Part shown: positions 8,830 to 20,269 of the stretch, piece after piece
How positions within the stretch are numbered: the first letter of the stretch is position 1
Layout: the number at the start of each line of letters is the position of its first letter
DNA from: Xanthomonas chitinilytica
GTDB taxonomy: Bacteria; Pseudomonadota; Gammaproteobacteria; Xanthomonadales; Xanthomonadaceae
DNA length: 64,000 nucleotides
NCBI RefSeq assembly: GCF_026107455.2
Contig: NZ_JAPCHY010000008.1
Coordinates: forward strand, 62,001-126,000
Direction: 5' to 3'
Position numbers and translations under genes: made by a program
Notes under the pieces: generated by a model
The model's database searches: none
What the model saw: only the letters and a program-made list of their open reading frames with translations
Told to the model about the DNA's origin: nothing

Positions 8830-9406
8830 CCGGCACGCCCCCGGGCAGCGGCGGCAAAGTCGCCGCCAGCGCTTCGGGCAGCGCCTCGCGCACGCGCGCA
8901 TGCACGCGCTGCGCGTAGCCGGCCGAGGTCATCTCCGGCAGCCGCGACAGCGCCTGCCGCAGCGCAACGACGGTCTCGGCATCGCCGCGCGCCAGCCGCA
9001 GCTGGCGGTGCAGCGCCGCGGCCGCGGCATGGCGCTGCAGCTGCAGGATGTCGAGCAGGTACATCTTCGCCGCCACCAGCGAGCGCCGCCGTTCGCCGGT
9101 TGGCGCGGCTGGCGGCGCAGCGGCCGCGGGCGGGCCGGCATCGGCGGGCGGAAACGGCTGCGCTTCCGCTTCCGGCGCAGGCGCGGTGCTCAGGTAACCG
9201 CCCTGGATCAGCTGGATCACCATCGCCGGCGCATCGGCGCCGACCAGCCGGGTCAGTTCGGCCACGTCGCGATGGCCGTCGCACAGGATCAGCAGTCGTC
9301 GCTGGCGCATGTCCAGCGGCGCGCGATGGGCCTGCAGCGCGGAGTGGGCGAGTTCGGTCTTGCGCGGTTGCATGGAGGGAGAAGGCGAAGGCGCTGGCAC
9401 CAGCAT
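8825..9406 (-). CDS. conserved hypothetical protein, Ala/Pro-rich linker
   Basis: The 193-residue protein has no signal peptide or membrane segment. Residues ~30-75 (MRQRRLLILCDGHRDVAELTRLVG, then VIQLIQGGYL) look like a small helical winged-helix-like module. An Ala/Pro-rich linker covers ~76-105, and a helical C-terminal part of ~85 residues follows. Proteins of this layout occur in xanthomonads without assigned function. An alternative start is the ATG at 9373 (MQPRKTELA); neither start has a good Shine-Dalgarno. The stop codon lies within the IS481 target duplication, so the native downstream sequence has been displaced by the element. Confidence 0.65.
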   Translation of the reverse strand: MLVPAPSPSPSMQPRKTELAHSALQAHRAPLDMRQRRLLILCDGHRDVAELTRLVGADAPAMVIQLIQGGYLSTAPAPEAEAQPFPPADAGPPAAAAPPAAPTGERRRSLVAAKMYLLDILQLQRHAAAAALHRQLRLARGDAETVVALRQALSRLPEMTSAGYAQRVHARVREALPEALAATLPPLPGGVPA

Positions 9407-9513
9407 TGCCCCGGGCGATGAAACCCGGGTGACAGCGGCCCCCGCTGCGTTCGCGATGCCACCACGACGGTGGCGCTAGACTCGCCTCCGGACACGGCAA
9501 AGAGGGAGCGGCG

Positions 9514-10122
9514 ATGAAGGCGATGACTGGATTGTCGATGGGACTGGCGCTGGCGCTGGTGGCCTGCGGCCGGACACCGGCTCCACCACCGGCGGCGGAG
9601 AGTGCCGCCACCGGGACGGAACGGGCGGGCGACGAGGCGCCGCCGACGATGCCGCAGGAGGAAGCCGGCAACCGGGCGCTGGCCAGGCTCGATGGCTACG
9701 GGCCGCTGCGTTTCGGCGACGACGTCGCGCAGGTGCGCGATGCCTGGCAGGGCGAACTGAACGGGCCGGACGACGCGGGCGCGGGCTGCATCCATCTCAG
9801 CCCGGCCACGACCCGCCTGCCGCGCGAGCTGGCTTTCATGGTCGAGGGCGGTCGTTTCGTGCGCTACGACATCGGCACTGCCGTCCCGGCGGCGCCGGGC
9901 GGTGGCCGGGTCGGCATGCCGCTGCAGGAACTGCAGGAGCTGTACCCCGATCGCGCCGAGCTGCTGCCGCACAAGTACGTCGAGGGCGGGCACAACCTGC
10001 GGGTGGCACCGGCCGCGGCCGGCGAGGGCGTGCTCAATTTCGAGATCGGCAGCGATGGCAGGGTCAGCGCCTGGCGTGCCGGGCTGCCGCCGCAGGTCGA
10101 CTACGTCGAAGGCTGCTCGTGA
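9514..10122 (+). CDS. predicted lipoprotein of unknown function
   Basis: The 202-residue product begins MKAMTGLSMGLALALVACGR, a lipoprotein-type signal peptide with a lipobox-like LVAC at residues 15-18. A Pro/Ala-rich linker covers about 20-50. The soluble domain has the features GYGPLRFGDDVAQVRDAW and GMPLQELQELYPD. Its repeated 'FGxxxxxVRxAW / Gmplxel' layout resembles small periplasmic lipoproteins annotated as hypothetical in Stenotrophomonas. A -10-like TAGACT at 9477-9482 lies upstream of the start. It is probably a single-gene unit, as the next gene has its own promoter-like sequence. Confidence 0.72.
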   Translation: MKAMTGLSMGLALALVACGRTPAPPPAAESAATGTERAGDEAPPTMPQEEAGNRALARLDGYGPLRFGDDVAQVRDAWQGELNGPDDAGAGCIHLSPATTRLPRELAFMVEGGRFVRYDIGTAVPAAPGGGRVGMPLQELQELYPDRAELLPHKYVEGGHNLRVAPAAAGEGVLNFEIGSDGRVSAWRAGLPPQVDYVEGCS

Positions 10123-10181
10123 GCGCCGGCGGCGGCCGCAGCGCCTAGAATCTCCGTTTCGACGCCACGAAGGGGAAGCAC

Positions 10182-11132
10182 ATGCTGGGCGCAATCGGAT
10201 GGTTCCTGCTGGGGTTGCTGCTGCTGGCGCTGGGCGGCGATTCCATCGTCAAGGCCGCGTCGGGGCTGGCTCAGCGTTTCGGCGCCTCGCCGTTCGTGGC
10301 CGGGTTGCTGCTGGTGGCCTTCGGCACCTCGCTGCCGGAGCTGGCAGTCAACGCACGCGCGTTCTTCGTCGGCAGCGAGGAACTGGCGCTGGGCAATGCG
10401 GTCGGCAGCAACATCGCCAATATCGGCCTGACCCTGGGCGCGGCCGCGCTCGCCGCGCCGTTGCTGGTGCGGGCCCGGTTGCTGTCGCCGCTGCTGGTGC
10501 TGCTGGCGGTCGCGTCGCTGGCGTTGATCGTGTTCGGGCTGGACGGGGTGGTCGGCCGGGTCGAGGGCGGCGTGCTGCTGCTGGGCTTCGTCGCGGTGCT
10601 GGCGTTCGTGCTGCGGCGTGGCCGTGCCGAGGACGGCCAGGTGCAGGAGGCGATGGCCGCCTACGCCGTCACCCGCACCGTGCTCGGATTGAATCTGGTG
10701 CGGCTGCTGATCGCCGCCGCGCTGCTGTACTACGGCGCGCGCTGGGTGGTGCAGGCCGCGCCGGTGCTCGGCCAGGGCCTGGGGATGTCGCCGTTGCTGG
10801 TCGGCCTGCTGCCGGTGGCCATCGGCACCGCGCTGCCGGAAGTGGCCGCGGCCATTGCTGCTGCCCGTCGCGGGCAGGGCGACATGGTGCTGGGCCACGT
10901 GATCGGCTCGAGCCTGTTCAACCTGCTGGTGATCGTCGGCGGCATGGCCGTGCTGCGCCCGCTGCCGTTGCCCGAATCGTTCGTGAAGCTGGAACTGCCG
11001 GCGGCCATCGCCTTCGTGCTGGTGCTGTACCCGATGCTGCGCGGCGACCTGCAGGTCAGCCGGCGCGAAGGCGGCATCCTGCTGGTCGCCTTCCTGGCGT
11101 GGATCGGGCTGGAGCTGGCGCTGCTGGCCTGA
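10182..11132 (+). CDS. calcium/sodium antiporter (CaCA family, YrbG-like)
   Basis: The 316-residue membrane protein has about 10 hydrophobic segments arranged as two homologous halves. Each half carries the family alpha-repeat: FGASPFVAGLLLVAFGTSLP near residue 33 and GMSPLLVGLLPVAIGTALP near residue 205, both followed by an Glu essential for cation binding (PELAVN and PEVAAA). This is the diagnostic signature of K+-independent Na+/Ca2+ exchanger-like proteins in bacteria. A -10-like TAGAAT at 10146-10151 and a GAAGGGGA Shine-Dalgarno precede the ATG. The physiological ion in bacteria is often untested. Confidence 0.9.
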   Translation: MLGAIGWFLLGLLLLALGGDSIVKAASGLAQRFGASPFVAGLLLVAFGTSLPELAVNARAFFVGSEELALGNAVGSNIANIGLTLGAAALAAPLLVRARLLSPLLVLLAVASLALIVFGLDGVVGRVEGGVLLLGFVAVLAFVLRRGRAEDGQVQEAMAAYAVTRTVLGLNLVRLLIAAALLYYGARWVVQAAPVLGQGLGMSPLLVGLLPVAIGTALPEVAAAIAAARRGQGDMVLGHVIGSSLFNLLVIVGGMAVLRPLPLPESFVKLELPAAIAFVLVLYPMLRGDLQVSRREGGILLVAFLAWIGLELALLA

Positions 11133-11154
11133 TGGATCGAACGCGGTGGCCGGC

Positions 11155-11655
11155 ATGAACGTACTGGCGGAGCAGGCGTTCGAGTTCCTCTGGCACCTGT
11201 TGTTCGACGGCGAAGAGACCATCGAGCTCGACTGCGGCGTCGCATGGCAGGAGTCCTTGCCGGACTACTTGTCGCGGATGAGCGAAGAGGAGAAGCGGAC
11301 GCTGTCGGAAGTGGCCGGGGCGAGATACCGGCGCCTGACCGCCGCAGCCGATGCGCATGGCCATACCCGCAGGACGCGGATGACCGGCGAGCAGCGGGAA
11401 TTCCCCGGATCGCTGATCCCGGGCGGGCTCTTCGAGCGGTTCGGGCAGCTCGACCAGGGCATTCGAATCGGTGGCTACGGTGTTTACGCCATCGCTCCCG
11501 CAAGAGGCTTCTCGACAGCCGCATGGCCGGTCAGGCGGGAGCGGCTTCGCAACAGCACAAAGCGCTGGTCGCCCGGCGCTTGGAGCCGGCCGACGAGATC
11601 CGTTTTCGCCGCGCAGGCGGGAGCTGCTTCCCAACAAAAGCGCTTCGACCGCTGA
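11155..11655 (+). CDS. conserved hypothetical protein with abnormal C-terminus
   Basis: The N-terminal ~100 residues (MNVLAEQAFEFLWHLLFDGE, then WQESLPDYLSRMSEEEKRTL) look like a genuine small cytosolic helical protein. From about residue 125 onwards the sequence becomes Arg/Ser/Trp-rich and reads through an intergenic repeat pair (11534-11640), so the natural C-terminus has probably been replaced by a frameshift or repeat insertion. The start at 11155 is chosen over the ATG at 11146 (MAGMNV); neither has a clear Shine-Dalgarno. It starts 22 bp after the antiporter gene and may be co-transcribed with it. Confidence 0.55.
   Translation: MNVLAEQAFEFLWHLLFDGEETIELDCGVAWQESLPDYLSRMSEEEKRTLSEVAGARYRRLTAAADAHGHTRRTRMTGEQREFPGSLIPGGLFERFGQLDQGIRIGGYGVYAIAPARGFSTAAWPVRRERLRNSTKRWSPGAWSRPTRSVFAAQAGAASQQKRFDR
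11534..11640. repeat. two degenerate copies of an intergenic repeat
   Basis: The sequence CAGGCGGGAGCGGCTTCGCA followed by ACAGCACAAAGCGCT (from ~11530) recurs as CAGGCGGGAGCTGCTTCCCA followed by ACAAAAGCGCTT (~11613-11643). The copies are about 80 bp apart and sit inside the 3' part of the preceding open frame. Function unknown. Confidence 0.5.
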
Positions 11656-11711
11656 AAGGCACCCCCGCAGGGACGCCGGCTATCGGCATCCGCAGCAAGG
11701 ATGCGCCGGGT

Positions 11712-12083
11712 TCAGTCGGCCTTGTCGCCGTCCGGCGGCGGCAGTGCCTCGTCCTGCGCGGTCTCGCTGCCCGGCAGCCGCGGCCGGCTTTCCATCATCA
11801 GCGACAGCGCCGCCTTGGCCATCAGGTGCGCGCTGATCGGCGCGGTGATGAACAGGAACACGGTGATCAGCAGCTCGCGCGGCTGCGGGTCCTCGCCCAG
11901 CAGGATGTGGTAGCCGACCGAGCCGAGCAGCACGCAGCCCACGCCCAGCGTGCTGGCCTTGGTCGGCGCGTGCAGGCGCTTGAAGAACTCCGACAGCCGC
12001 ACCAGTCCCAGCGCGCCGACCAGGATGAAGAAGCAGCCGACCATCAGCAGCAGCGACAGCGCGATCTGGATGGCGGTGATCAT
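11712..12083 (-). CDS. phaG: monovalent cation/H+ antiporter subunit G
   Basis: The 123-residue protein has three hydrophobic segments. Family-typical stretches are GALGLVRLSEFFKRLHAPTK and TLGVGCVLLGSVGYHI, and the C-terminal tail is acidic and hydrophilic. The start codon overlaps the subunit F stop by 4 nt (ATGA). It is the last gene of the six-gene antiporter operon. MnhG/MrpG/PhaG is a small membrane subunit required for activity of the complex, though its exact role is unclear. Confidence 0.9.
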   Translation of the reverse strand: MITAIQIALSLLLMVGCFFILVGALGLVRLSEFFKRLHAPTKASTLGVGCVLLGSVGYHILLGEDPQPRELLITVFLFITAPISAHLMAKAALSLMMESRPRLPGSETAQDEALPPPDGDKAD

Positions 12084-12364
12084 TCGACGATGTCCCGGCG
12101 CAGCACGTACTTGCTCAGCACCACGGTGCTGCCGAAGCCGAGCATGGCGATGACCAGCGCGGCCTCGAAGTACACCGCCGAGTTGAGGTACATGCCGAAC
12201 AGCATCAGTTCGGCGATCGCGGTCACCGACAGCGTGTCCAGCGCGAGGATGCGGTCGGGCACGGTCGGGCCGCGCAGCAGCCGCCACAGCGCCAGCAGCA
12301 TCGCCAGCCCGACCACGTGCATGCACACGACGATGGTGGTCTGGATGAACATGTGTCCGGTCAT
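12080..12364 (-). CDS. phaF: monovalent cation/H+ antiporter subunit F
   Basis: This 94-residue membrane protein has three helices and the conserved block RGPTVPDRILALDTLSVTAI, characteristic of MnhF/PhaF. It overlaps both neighbours by 4 nt, which implies translational coupling. The start is fixed by the ATG overlapping the subunit E stop. Confidence 0.92.
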   Translation of the reverse strand: MTGHMFIQTTIVVCMHVVGLAMLLALWRLLRGPTVPDRILALDTLSVTAIAELMLFGMYLNSAVYFEAALVIAMLGFGSTVVLSKYVLRRDIVE

Positions 12365-12867
12365 GGGAAGATCTCCATCAGCGGCGCCTCGTAGCGCGTC
12401 TTGATTTCCCGGATCAGCCCGTCCGGGTCGTCCAGGTGCAGCACGTGCACCAGCAGGTACTTGCGGTCGTCCGACAGCGCCGCCGAGACCGTGCCCGGGG
12501 TCAGCGTGATCAGGCTGGTCAGCGCGGCGATGCCGTGGATGTTGGCGATGTCCAGCGGCAGCCAGATGAAGCCGGGATGGATGCGGTGTTCCGGGCCCAG
12601 CACCTGGATAGCGACCCGGATGTTGGACATCAGGATGTCCCACAGGGTCACGCAGATCAGCCGGGGCAGCGGCCGCAGCGAGCCGATGCGCGCGAACTCG
12701 CGGTCCAGGCGCGCGGCGAACAGCGGTACCACCAGGCCCAGCACCAGGCCCAGCAGCGCCTGGCCGAGGTTGAAGCTGTCGGTCATCAGCAGCCAGAACA
12801 CGAGGATGGTCGCGCTCAGCGGCAGCGACGGGAACAGGCGTCTGAGCGTCTTGCGGGGGCGGTTCAT
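12361..12867 (-). CDS. phaE: monovalent cation/H+ antiporter subunit E
   Basis: The 168-residue protein has two or three N-terminal membrane segments and a cytosolic C-terminal domain. Typical MnhE motifs are ITLTPGTVSAAL and YLLVHVLHLDD. The start overlaps the stop of subunit D by 4 nt. Confidence 0.92.
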   Translation of the reverse strand: MNRPRKTLRRLFPSLPLSATILVFWLLMTDSFNLGQALLGLVLGLVVPLFAARLDREFARIGSLRPLPRLICVTLWDILMSNIRVAIQVLGPEHRIHPGFIWLPLDIANIHGIAALTSLITLTPGTVSAALSDDRKYLLVHVLHLDDPDGLIREIKTRYEAPLMEIFP

Positions 12868-14399
12868 GGCTGCCTGATCTCCGGCGTGGTGGCGCGCAGG
12901 CCGTCCACGTACTGGCCCGGCTGCAGCAACTGGTCGGCGGTGGCGCGGGTATGCCGCATCAACGGTTCGGCGAACACGGTCATGGCGATGCCGTAACCCA
13001 GCAGCAACGCCACCGCGACCACCTCCACCGGCCGCGTCGGCGCGCGCCGGGGCGGCGGCGCATCGTCCTCGGCGGACGGCACCCGCCAGAACAGGCGGAT
13101 GCCGGCGCGGGTGACGCCCATGATCACCATCAGCCCGCTGCCCAGCACGGCGGCCCACACCGCGGCGGTATGGCTGGCCGGCACGTCGGCCAGCAGCGCC
13201 GCCTTGGCCAGGAACCCGGACAGCGGCGGCAGGCCGGCCACCGACACCGCCGCCACCAGGAACAGCAGGCCGGGCGCGGTCTTGCCCGGCATCGGCGCGA
13301 CGATCTCCTTGCGGTCGCTGGCGCCGCCGCGGCGGCGGCGGATCAGGTCGGCGATCAGGAACAGCGCCGCGGCCACGAAGGTGCTGTGCGGCAGGTAGTA
13401 CAGGCCGGCCGACAGCACCCCGGCATTGCCCAGCGAGAAGGCGATGAACAGCGTGGCCGCCGACACCACCACCAGGTAGGAGATCAGCACCCGCAGCCGT
13501 GCCGCCGCCAGCACGCCCAGCCCGCCGAGCAGCAGCGTGGCCACGCCGGCCCACAGCAGCCAGTCGCGGCCGTAGCCGGCCATCGCGCCGGCGTCGTCGC
13601 CGAACCACAGCGTCTGCACCCGCAGCGCCGCGTACAGGCCGACCTTGGTCATGATCGCGAACAGCGCCGCCACCGCCGCCGGCGCGCGCGCATAGGCTTC
13701 CGGCAGCCACAGGTACAGCGGCAGCAGCGCCGCCTTGGAGCAGAACACCAGCAGCAGCAGGCCCAGCGTCGCCTTGACCAGCGGCAGGTGCGACGGCGGC
13801 ACCTGGGCGATGCGCTGCGCCAGCTCGGCCATGTTGAGCGAGCCCAGGGTGGCGTACAGCAGCCCCAGCGCCACCAGGAACAGGGTCGAGGCGGTGACGT
13901 TGAACACCACGTAGTGCAGGCCGATGCGCATGCGCAGGCCGCGGCCGCCGCTGAGCAGCAGGCCGTAGGAGGCGATCAGCATCACCTCGAAGAACACGAA
14001 CAGGTTGAAGATGTCGCCGGTGAGGAAGGCGCCGTTCAGGCCCACCAGCTGGAACTGGAACAGCGCGTGGAAGTGCGGCGCGCGCCGGTCCCAGCCCGAG
14101 CAGGCATGCAGCAGGCAGGCCACCGCCAGCAGCACGGTGGTGGCCAGCATCCATACCGACAGCCGGTCGGCCACCAGCGCGATGCCCAGCCGCGACGGCC
14201 AGTCGCCGAGCAGGTAGGCGAGGATGGCGCCGTCCTGGGTGCGCACGAACAGTTGCAGTACCGCTACCGCCAGCACCGTCAGGGTGGCGAAGGCGACGCT
14301 GCGCTGCACCTTGGGGCCGTAGCGGCGGTGCTCGACGAACAGCGACAGCGAAGCGCCGATCAGCGGGATCAGGATCGGCAGGATCACCAGGTGGTTCAT
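12864..14399 (-). CDS. phaD: monovalent cation/H+ antiporter subunit D
   Basis: The 511-residue polytopic protein has about 14 hydrophobic helices and belongs to the proton-translocating family shared with complex I NuoM/NuoN. Visible landmarks are FNLFVFFEVMLIASYGLLLS, with the Glu expected in the ion pathway, LVKATLGLLLLVFCSKAALL with the Lys, and LPEAYARAPAAVAALFAIMT. It is one of the two large channel-like subunits of the Mrp/Pha complex. It overlaps the genes on both sides by 4 nt. Confidence 0.94.
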   Translation of the reverse strand: MNHLVILPILIPLIGASLSLFVEHRRYGPKVQRSVAFATLTVLAVAVLQLFVRTQDGAILAYLLGDWPSRLGIALVADRLSVWMLATTVLLAVACLLHACSGWDRRAPHFHALFQFQLVGLNGAFLTGDIFNLFVFFEVMLIASYGLLLSGGRGLRMRIGLHYVVFNVTASTLFLVALGLLYATLGSLNMAELAQRIAQVPPSHLPLVKATLGLLLLVFCSKAALLPLYLWLPEAYARAPAAVAALFAIMTKVGLYAALRVQTLWFGDDAGAMAGYGRDWLLWAGVATLLLGGLGVLAAARLRVLISYLVVVSAATLFIAFSLGNAGVLSAGLYYLPHSTFVAAALFLIADLIRRRRGGASDRKEIVAPMPGKTAPGLLFLVAAVSVAGLPPLSGFLAKAALLADVPASHTAAVWAAVLGSGLMVIMGVTRAGIRLFWRVPSAEDDAPPPRRAPTRPVEVVAVALLLGYGIAMTVFAEPLMRHTRATADQLLQPGQYVDGLRATTPEIRQP

Positions 14400-14778
14400 G
14401 CGCGGCCCTCGCGGCCTTCGGCGGCGGCGCTTGCCGCCGGTTCTTCCTCGTGCGCGTCGACGTGGTCGCTGTGGTTGTCGCTGCGGCTGCGCATGGCCAG
14501 CACGATGCTCACCGCGGTCATCGCGAAGGCGATGACGATGGCGGTGAGCACCAGCGCCTGCGGCAGTGGGTCGGTGTAGTTGTCCAGGTTGCCGGCCACG
14601 CCTTCGCGCAGCACCGGCGCCTTGCCGTGCACCAGCCGGCCGCCGGCGAAGATCAGCAGGTTGGTCGCGTACGACAGGAAGGTCATGCCGAGGATCACGT
14701 CGAAGGTGCGCGCCCGCAACAGCAGGTACACCCCGATCGCGGTCAGCACGCCGATCGCGCTTGCCAGGGCCAGTTCCA

Positions 14779-14779
<1 letters not shown>
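14396..14779 (-). CDS. phaC: monovalent cation/H+ antiporter subunit C
   Basis: This 127-residue NuoK-like subunit has three membrane helices. Signatures are FDVILGMTFLSYATNLLIF and DPLPQALVLTAIVIAFAMTA, the latter matching the QALVLTAIVI block conserved in MnhC and NuoK. The acidic, Ala-rich tail after residue 100 is typical of gammaproteobacterial versions. The ATG overlaps the stop of the AB fusion gene. Confidence 0.93.
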
Positions 14780-17607
<2,828 letters not shown>

Positions 17608-17699
17608 GCAGGGAATACGCGATTCGCGAGCAGGCCGGCCAGTCTAGCAGGCGGCTTTTGCTCCCCGTAACCCGTTGTACCCGGTTGCCGCCGGTGGAT

Positions 17700-18629
17700 T
17701 CAGCTGGCCGCGCCGCCGCCACGGGCGCGCGGGTCGCGCACCAGCAGGGTGTCGGTTTCCAGCACGGCGAGCAGGCGCTTGGCCACGCTGCCCAGCACCA
17801 GGTCGAACAGCGCGCCGCGGCCGTGGGTGCCGACGGCCACCAGTTCGATGTCGTGGTCGCGCACGTAGTCGCGCAGTATCCGCGCCGGCTCGCCGGGCTC
17901 GACGATCAGCGCCGCCTGCGCCGCCAGTTCCGGCGACAGGTCGGCGCCGTCCACCATCGCCCGCGCCTGTGCCCGTGCCTCGTCGCGGGCCTGGGTTTCC
18001 ACCGCGGCGCGGTCGCCGGTCAGCAGGCCCAGGCGCGGCACCTCCAGGCCGTGCACCAGCGCCAGCCACAGCGGCGGGCCGAACAGGGCCAGCGCGGTAT
18101 CCAGCGCCAGTTGCGAGGGTTCGGAGAAATCGCTGGCCACGGCCAGGTTGCGGTAGGGCGCGCGGGCGCGGCCGTGCACCACCAGCAGCGGCAGCGGCGA
18201 ATGCTGCGCCAGCCACGACACGGTCGAACCCAGCACCTGCGGCTCGAACGCCTTGTCGCTGGCCAGCCCGGTCACGATCAGGCCGCAGCCTTCCTCGTGC
18301 GCCACCTGCAGCAGGGTGCGGCCGACATGGCCGTGCTCCACCCGCAGCTTGAGCGGGGGCGGGGCGGCCAGTTCGCCCAGGTCGCGCAGCAGGCGGCGTT
18401 CGGCCAGCCGTTGCGGCGACAGGCGCTGCTGCCACGACGGGCTGCCGAGCATGTCCTCGAACAGTTCCTGGTCCTGTTCGGCGGGAACTACCGTGGCCAC
18501 CACCAGCCGCGCGCCCCATTGCCCGGCCAGCTGCACCGCGCGGTCCAGCGCGCGGTCGCAGCGTGCGCTGAGGTCGGTGGCCAGCAGGATGGAAGCCGGT
18601 GGCGCGGCGCGGGAGGCGGTCTGGGTCAT
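17700..18629 (-). CDS. universal stress protein, tandem UspA domains
   Basis: In 309 residues there are two UspA folds. The first covers about 13-150 (SILLATDLSARCDRALDRAV) and the second about 155-305. The C-terminal domain keeps an ATP-binding type loop, GTHGRGALFDLVLGSVAKRL, close to the G-2x-G-9x-G(S/T) signature. The corresponding loop in the first domain (GLASDKAFEPQVLGSTVSWL) is less canonical. Tandem Usp proteins act in stress and redox adaptation; the specific signal is unknown. It is divergent from the SDR-like gene, sharing a short ~75-bp spacer. Confidence 0.88.
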   Translation of the reverse strand: MTQTASRAAPPASILLATDLSARCDRALDRAVQLAGQWGARLVVATVVPAEQDQELFEDMLGSPSWQQRLSPQRLAERRLLRDLGELAAPPPLKLRVEHGHVGRTLLQVAHEEGCGLIVTGLASDKAFEPQVLGSTVSWLAQHSPLPLLVVHGRARAPYRNLAVASDFSEPSQLALDTALALFGPPLWLALVHGLEVPRLGLLTGDRAAVETQARDEARAQARAMVDGADLSPELAAQAALIVEPGEPARILRDYVRDHDIELVAVGTHGRGALFDLVLGSVAKRLLAVLETDTLLVRDPRARGGGAAS

Positions 18630-18703
18630 GGTTCCGTGTCGTCGGGGGACGCCCGCAGTCTACCCAACCCGGTGCGCGCGGCATGATCGCCTATCCTGTG
18701 GCG

Positions 18704-19621
18704 ATGATTCCGATGCAAGACCCCGAAGACGCGACCACCGCCGGCAACCCGCCGCGCGCGCTGGTGTTCGGCGGCAGCGGCCAGATCGGCGAACGCCTGA
18801 TCGGCAACCTGCGCGCCGCCGGCTGGCGGGTGCTGGCGCTGTCGCGCCGTCCGCGCGCGCAGGACGGCGTGGAATGGCGGGTCGGCGACCTGTCGCGGCC
18901 GTGGCCGGCGCCGGAACGCTTCGACGCGATCTTCAGCTGCGGCCCGCTCGACCACTTCGCCCGCTGGTATGCGGATGCGCCCGTGCAGGCGCCGCGGGTG
19001 GTGGCGTTCGGCTCCACCAGCGTCGAGGTCAAGCAGGCGTCGTCCGAAGCCGGCGAGCGCGATGTCGCCCGGCGGCTGCAGCAGGCCGAGACGCAGCTGC
19101 TGGCCGCCGCCGCCGCGCGCCAGGCCGCGGCCACGGTGCTGCGGCCGACCCTGGTGTACGGCGCCGGCCGCGACAGGACCCTGACCGCGATCGCCGCGCT
19201 GGCCCGCCGCAGCGGCCTGTTCGTATTGCCGGCCAGCGCCACCGGGCTGCGCCAGCCGGTGCACGTGCAGGACCTGGCCGATGCCGCGCTGGCGGTGCTG
19301 CCGCGGCCGGTCACCGCCGGACGCGCGTATGCGCTGGGCGGCGGCGAGGTGCTGGCGTACGCGGAGATGGTGCGGCGGGTGCTGGACACGCTCTCGCCGC
19401 GTCCGCGGCTGTGGCGGATACCGCACGGGCTGTTCGCGTTCGTCCTGCGCCTGGCGCATGCCGGCGGTCGCCTGCGCGGCATGAACGCAGCGGCGCTGCA
19501 GCGCATGGGCGAGGACCTGGTGTTCGACCTGGAGCCGGCCCGCCGCGATTTCGGCTATGCGCCGCGCCCGTTCGTGGCCGAGGCGGCGATGTTCGCCGCG
19601 CCGGCCGACGCGGCTCAGTAG
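18704..19621 (+). CDS. NAD(P)-binding SDR-type (epimerase-like) protein
   Basis: The 305-residue protein has an N-terminal Rossmann motif ALVFGGSGQIGERLI (GxxGxxG) at about residues 17-31. It has a strand-turn FGSTSVEV near residue 105, and VLRPTLVYGAGRD, which matches the substrate-side loop of atypical extended SDRs. The canonical YxxxK catalytic pair is not obvious. The ATG at 18704 is chosen because a -10-like TATCCT at 18692-18697 lies only 6 nt upstream, which would give a leaderless mRNA; the ATGs at 18683 and 18713 are alternatives. It is transcribed divergently from the universal stress protein gene. Confidence 0.75.
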   Translation: MIPMQDPEDATTAGNPPRALVFGGSGQIGERLIGNLRAAGWRVLALSRRPRAQDGVEWRVGDLSRPWPAPERFDAIFSCGPLDHFARWYADAPVQAPRVVAFGSTSVEVKQASSEAGERDVARRLQQAETQLLAAAAARQAAATVLRPTLVYGAGRDRTLTAIAALARRSGLFVLPASATGLRQPVHVQDLADAALAVLPRPVTAGRAYALGGGEVLAYAEMVRRVLDTLSPRPRLWRIPHGLFAFVLRLAHAGGRLRGMNAAALQRMGEDLVFDLEPARRDFGYAPRPFVAEAAMFAAPADAAQ

Positions 19622-20094
19622 CGCCAGCCCATCTGCCGGTAGCCCTTGGCCAGCACCCAGATCGGGCCGATCAGCAGGTACACCAGGTCGGTCAGGAAGC
19701 TGGGGCGGCGGCCCTCGATCTTGTGGCCGATGAACTGCGCGATCCAGGCCACCACGAACACCGCCACCGCCAGCCAGAACAGGCCGCGCAGGCCGATTTC
19801 CGCTTCCAGCAGCCGGCACACGCAGCCGCTGACGAAGAAGATCGCCAGCATTCCCAGTCCCAGCCGCCGCGACAGGCGGTTGTAGAACGCCCATGCGCCG
19901 AACATCGCCAGCGCCGCCCAGATGCCGTTCTGGAACCAGGTGATCAACGGCGGCAGGCACCACAGCAGCGCGATCACCGACCACAGGATGGCCGGCACCG
20001 CGACCACGTGGATGGCCTGGTTGGTGGCGTTGCGATGGTCGCCGGAGTAGCTGGCGAAATAGCGGTCGATCGGCCGCGCGCTGCTCATGTCCAT
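19615..20094 (-). CDS. Mpo1-like (DUF962) membrane protein
   Basis: The protein of 159 residues has the family N-terminus RPIDRYFASYSGDHRNATNQ with the His of the 'H..P.N' block. Four to five hydrophobic helices follow, and a second conserved block AWIAQFIGHKIEGRRPSFLT. Eukaryotic Mpo1 is an Fe(II)-dependent dioxygenase in 2-hydroxy fatty acid alpha-oxidation; bacterial homologues are uncharacterised. The start is supported by GGGAGG five bases upstream of the ATG. It is convergent with the SDR-like gene, and the two stops overlap slightly. Confidence 0.85.
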   Translation of the reverse strand: MDMSSARPIDRYFASYSGDHRNATNQAIHVVAVPAILWSVIALLWCLPPLITWFQNGIWAALAMFGAWAFYNRLSRRLGLGMLAIFFVSGCVCRLLEAEIGLRGLFWLAVAVFVVAWIAQFIGHKIEGRRPSFLTDLVYLLIGPIWVLAKGYRQMGWRY

Positions 20095-20269
20095 GATTCC
20101 CTCCCAGGAAGGACCGCAGGATAGCGTGCGGCGCCGCCGGCGTGCCTGTCTGCGGGAGGCGTGGCCGTGGGGAAGGCGGTGGCGCGGCGGCGTCCCGGCA
20201 ACGACCGGGCCGGGGCCATTGCAGGCGCGGGCACCGGGCACCGGGCAGCGCCGGCGCCCGCGTGCCGGC

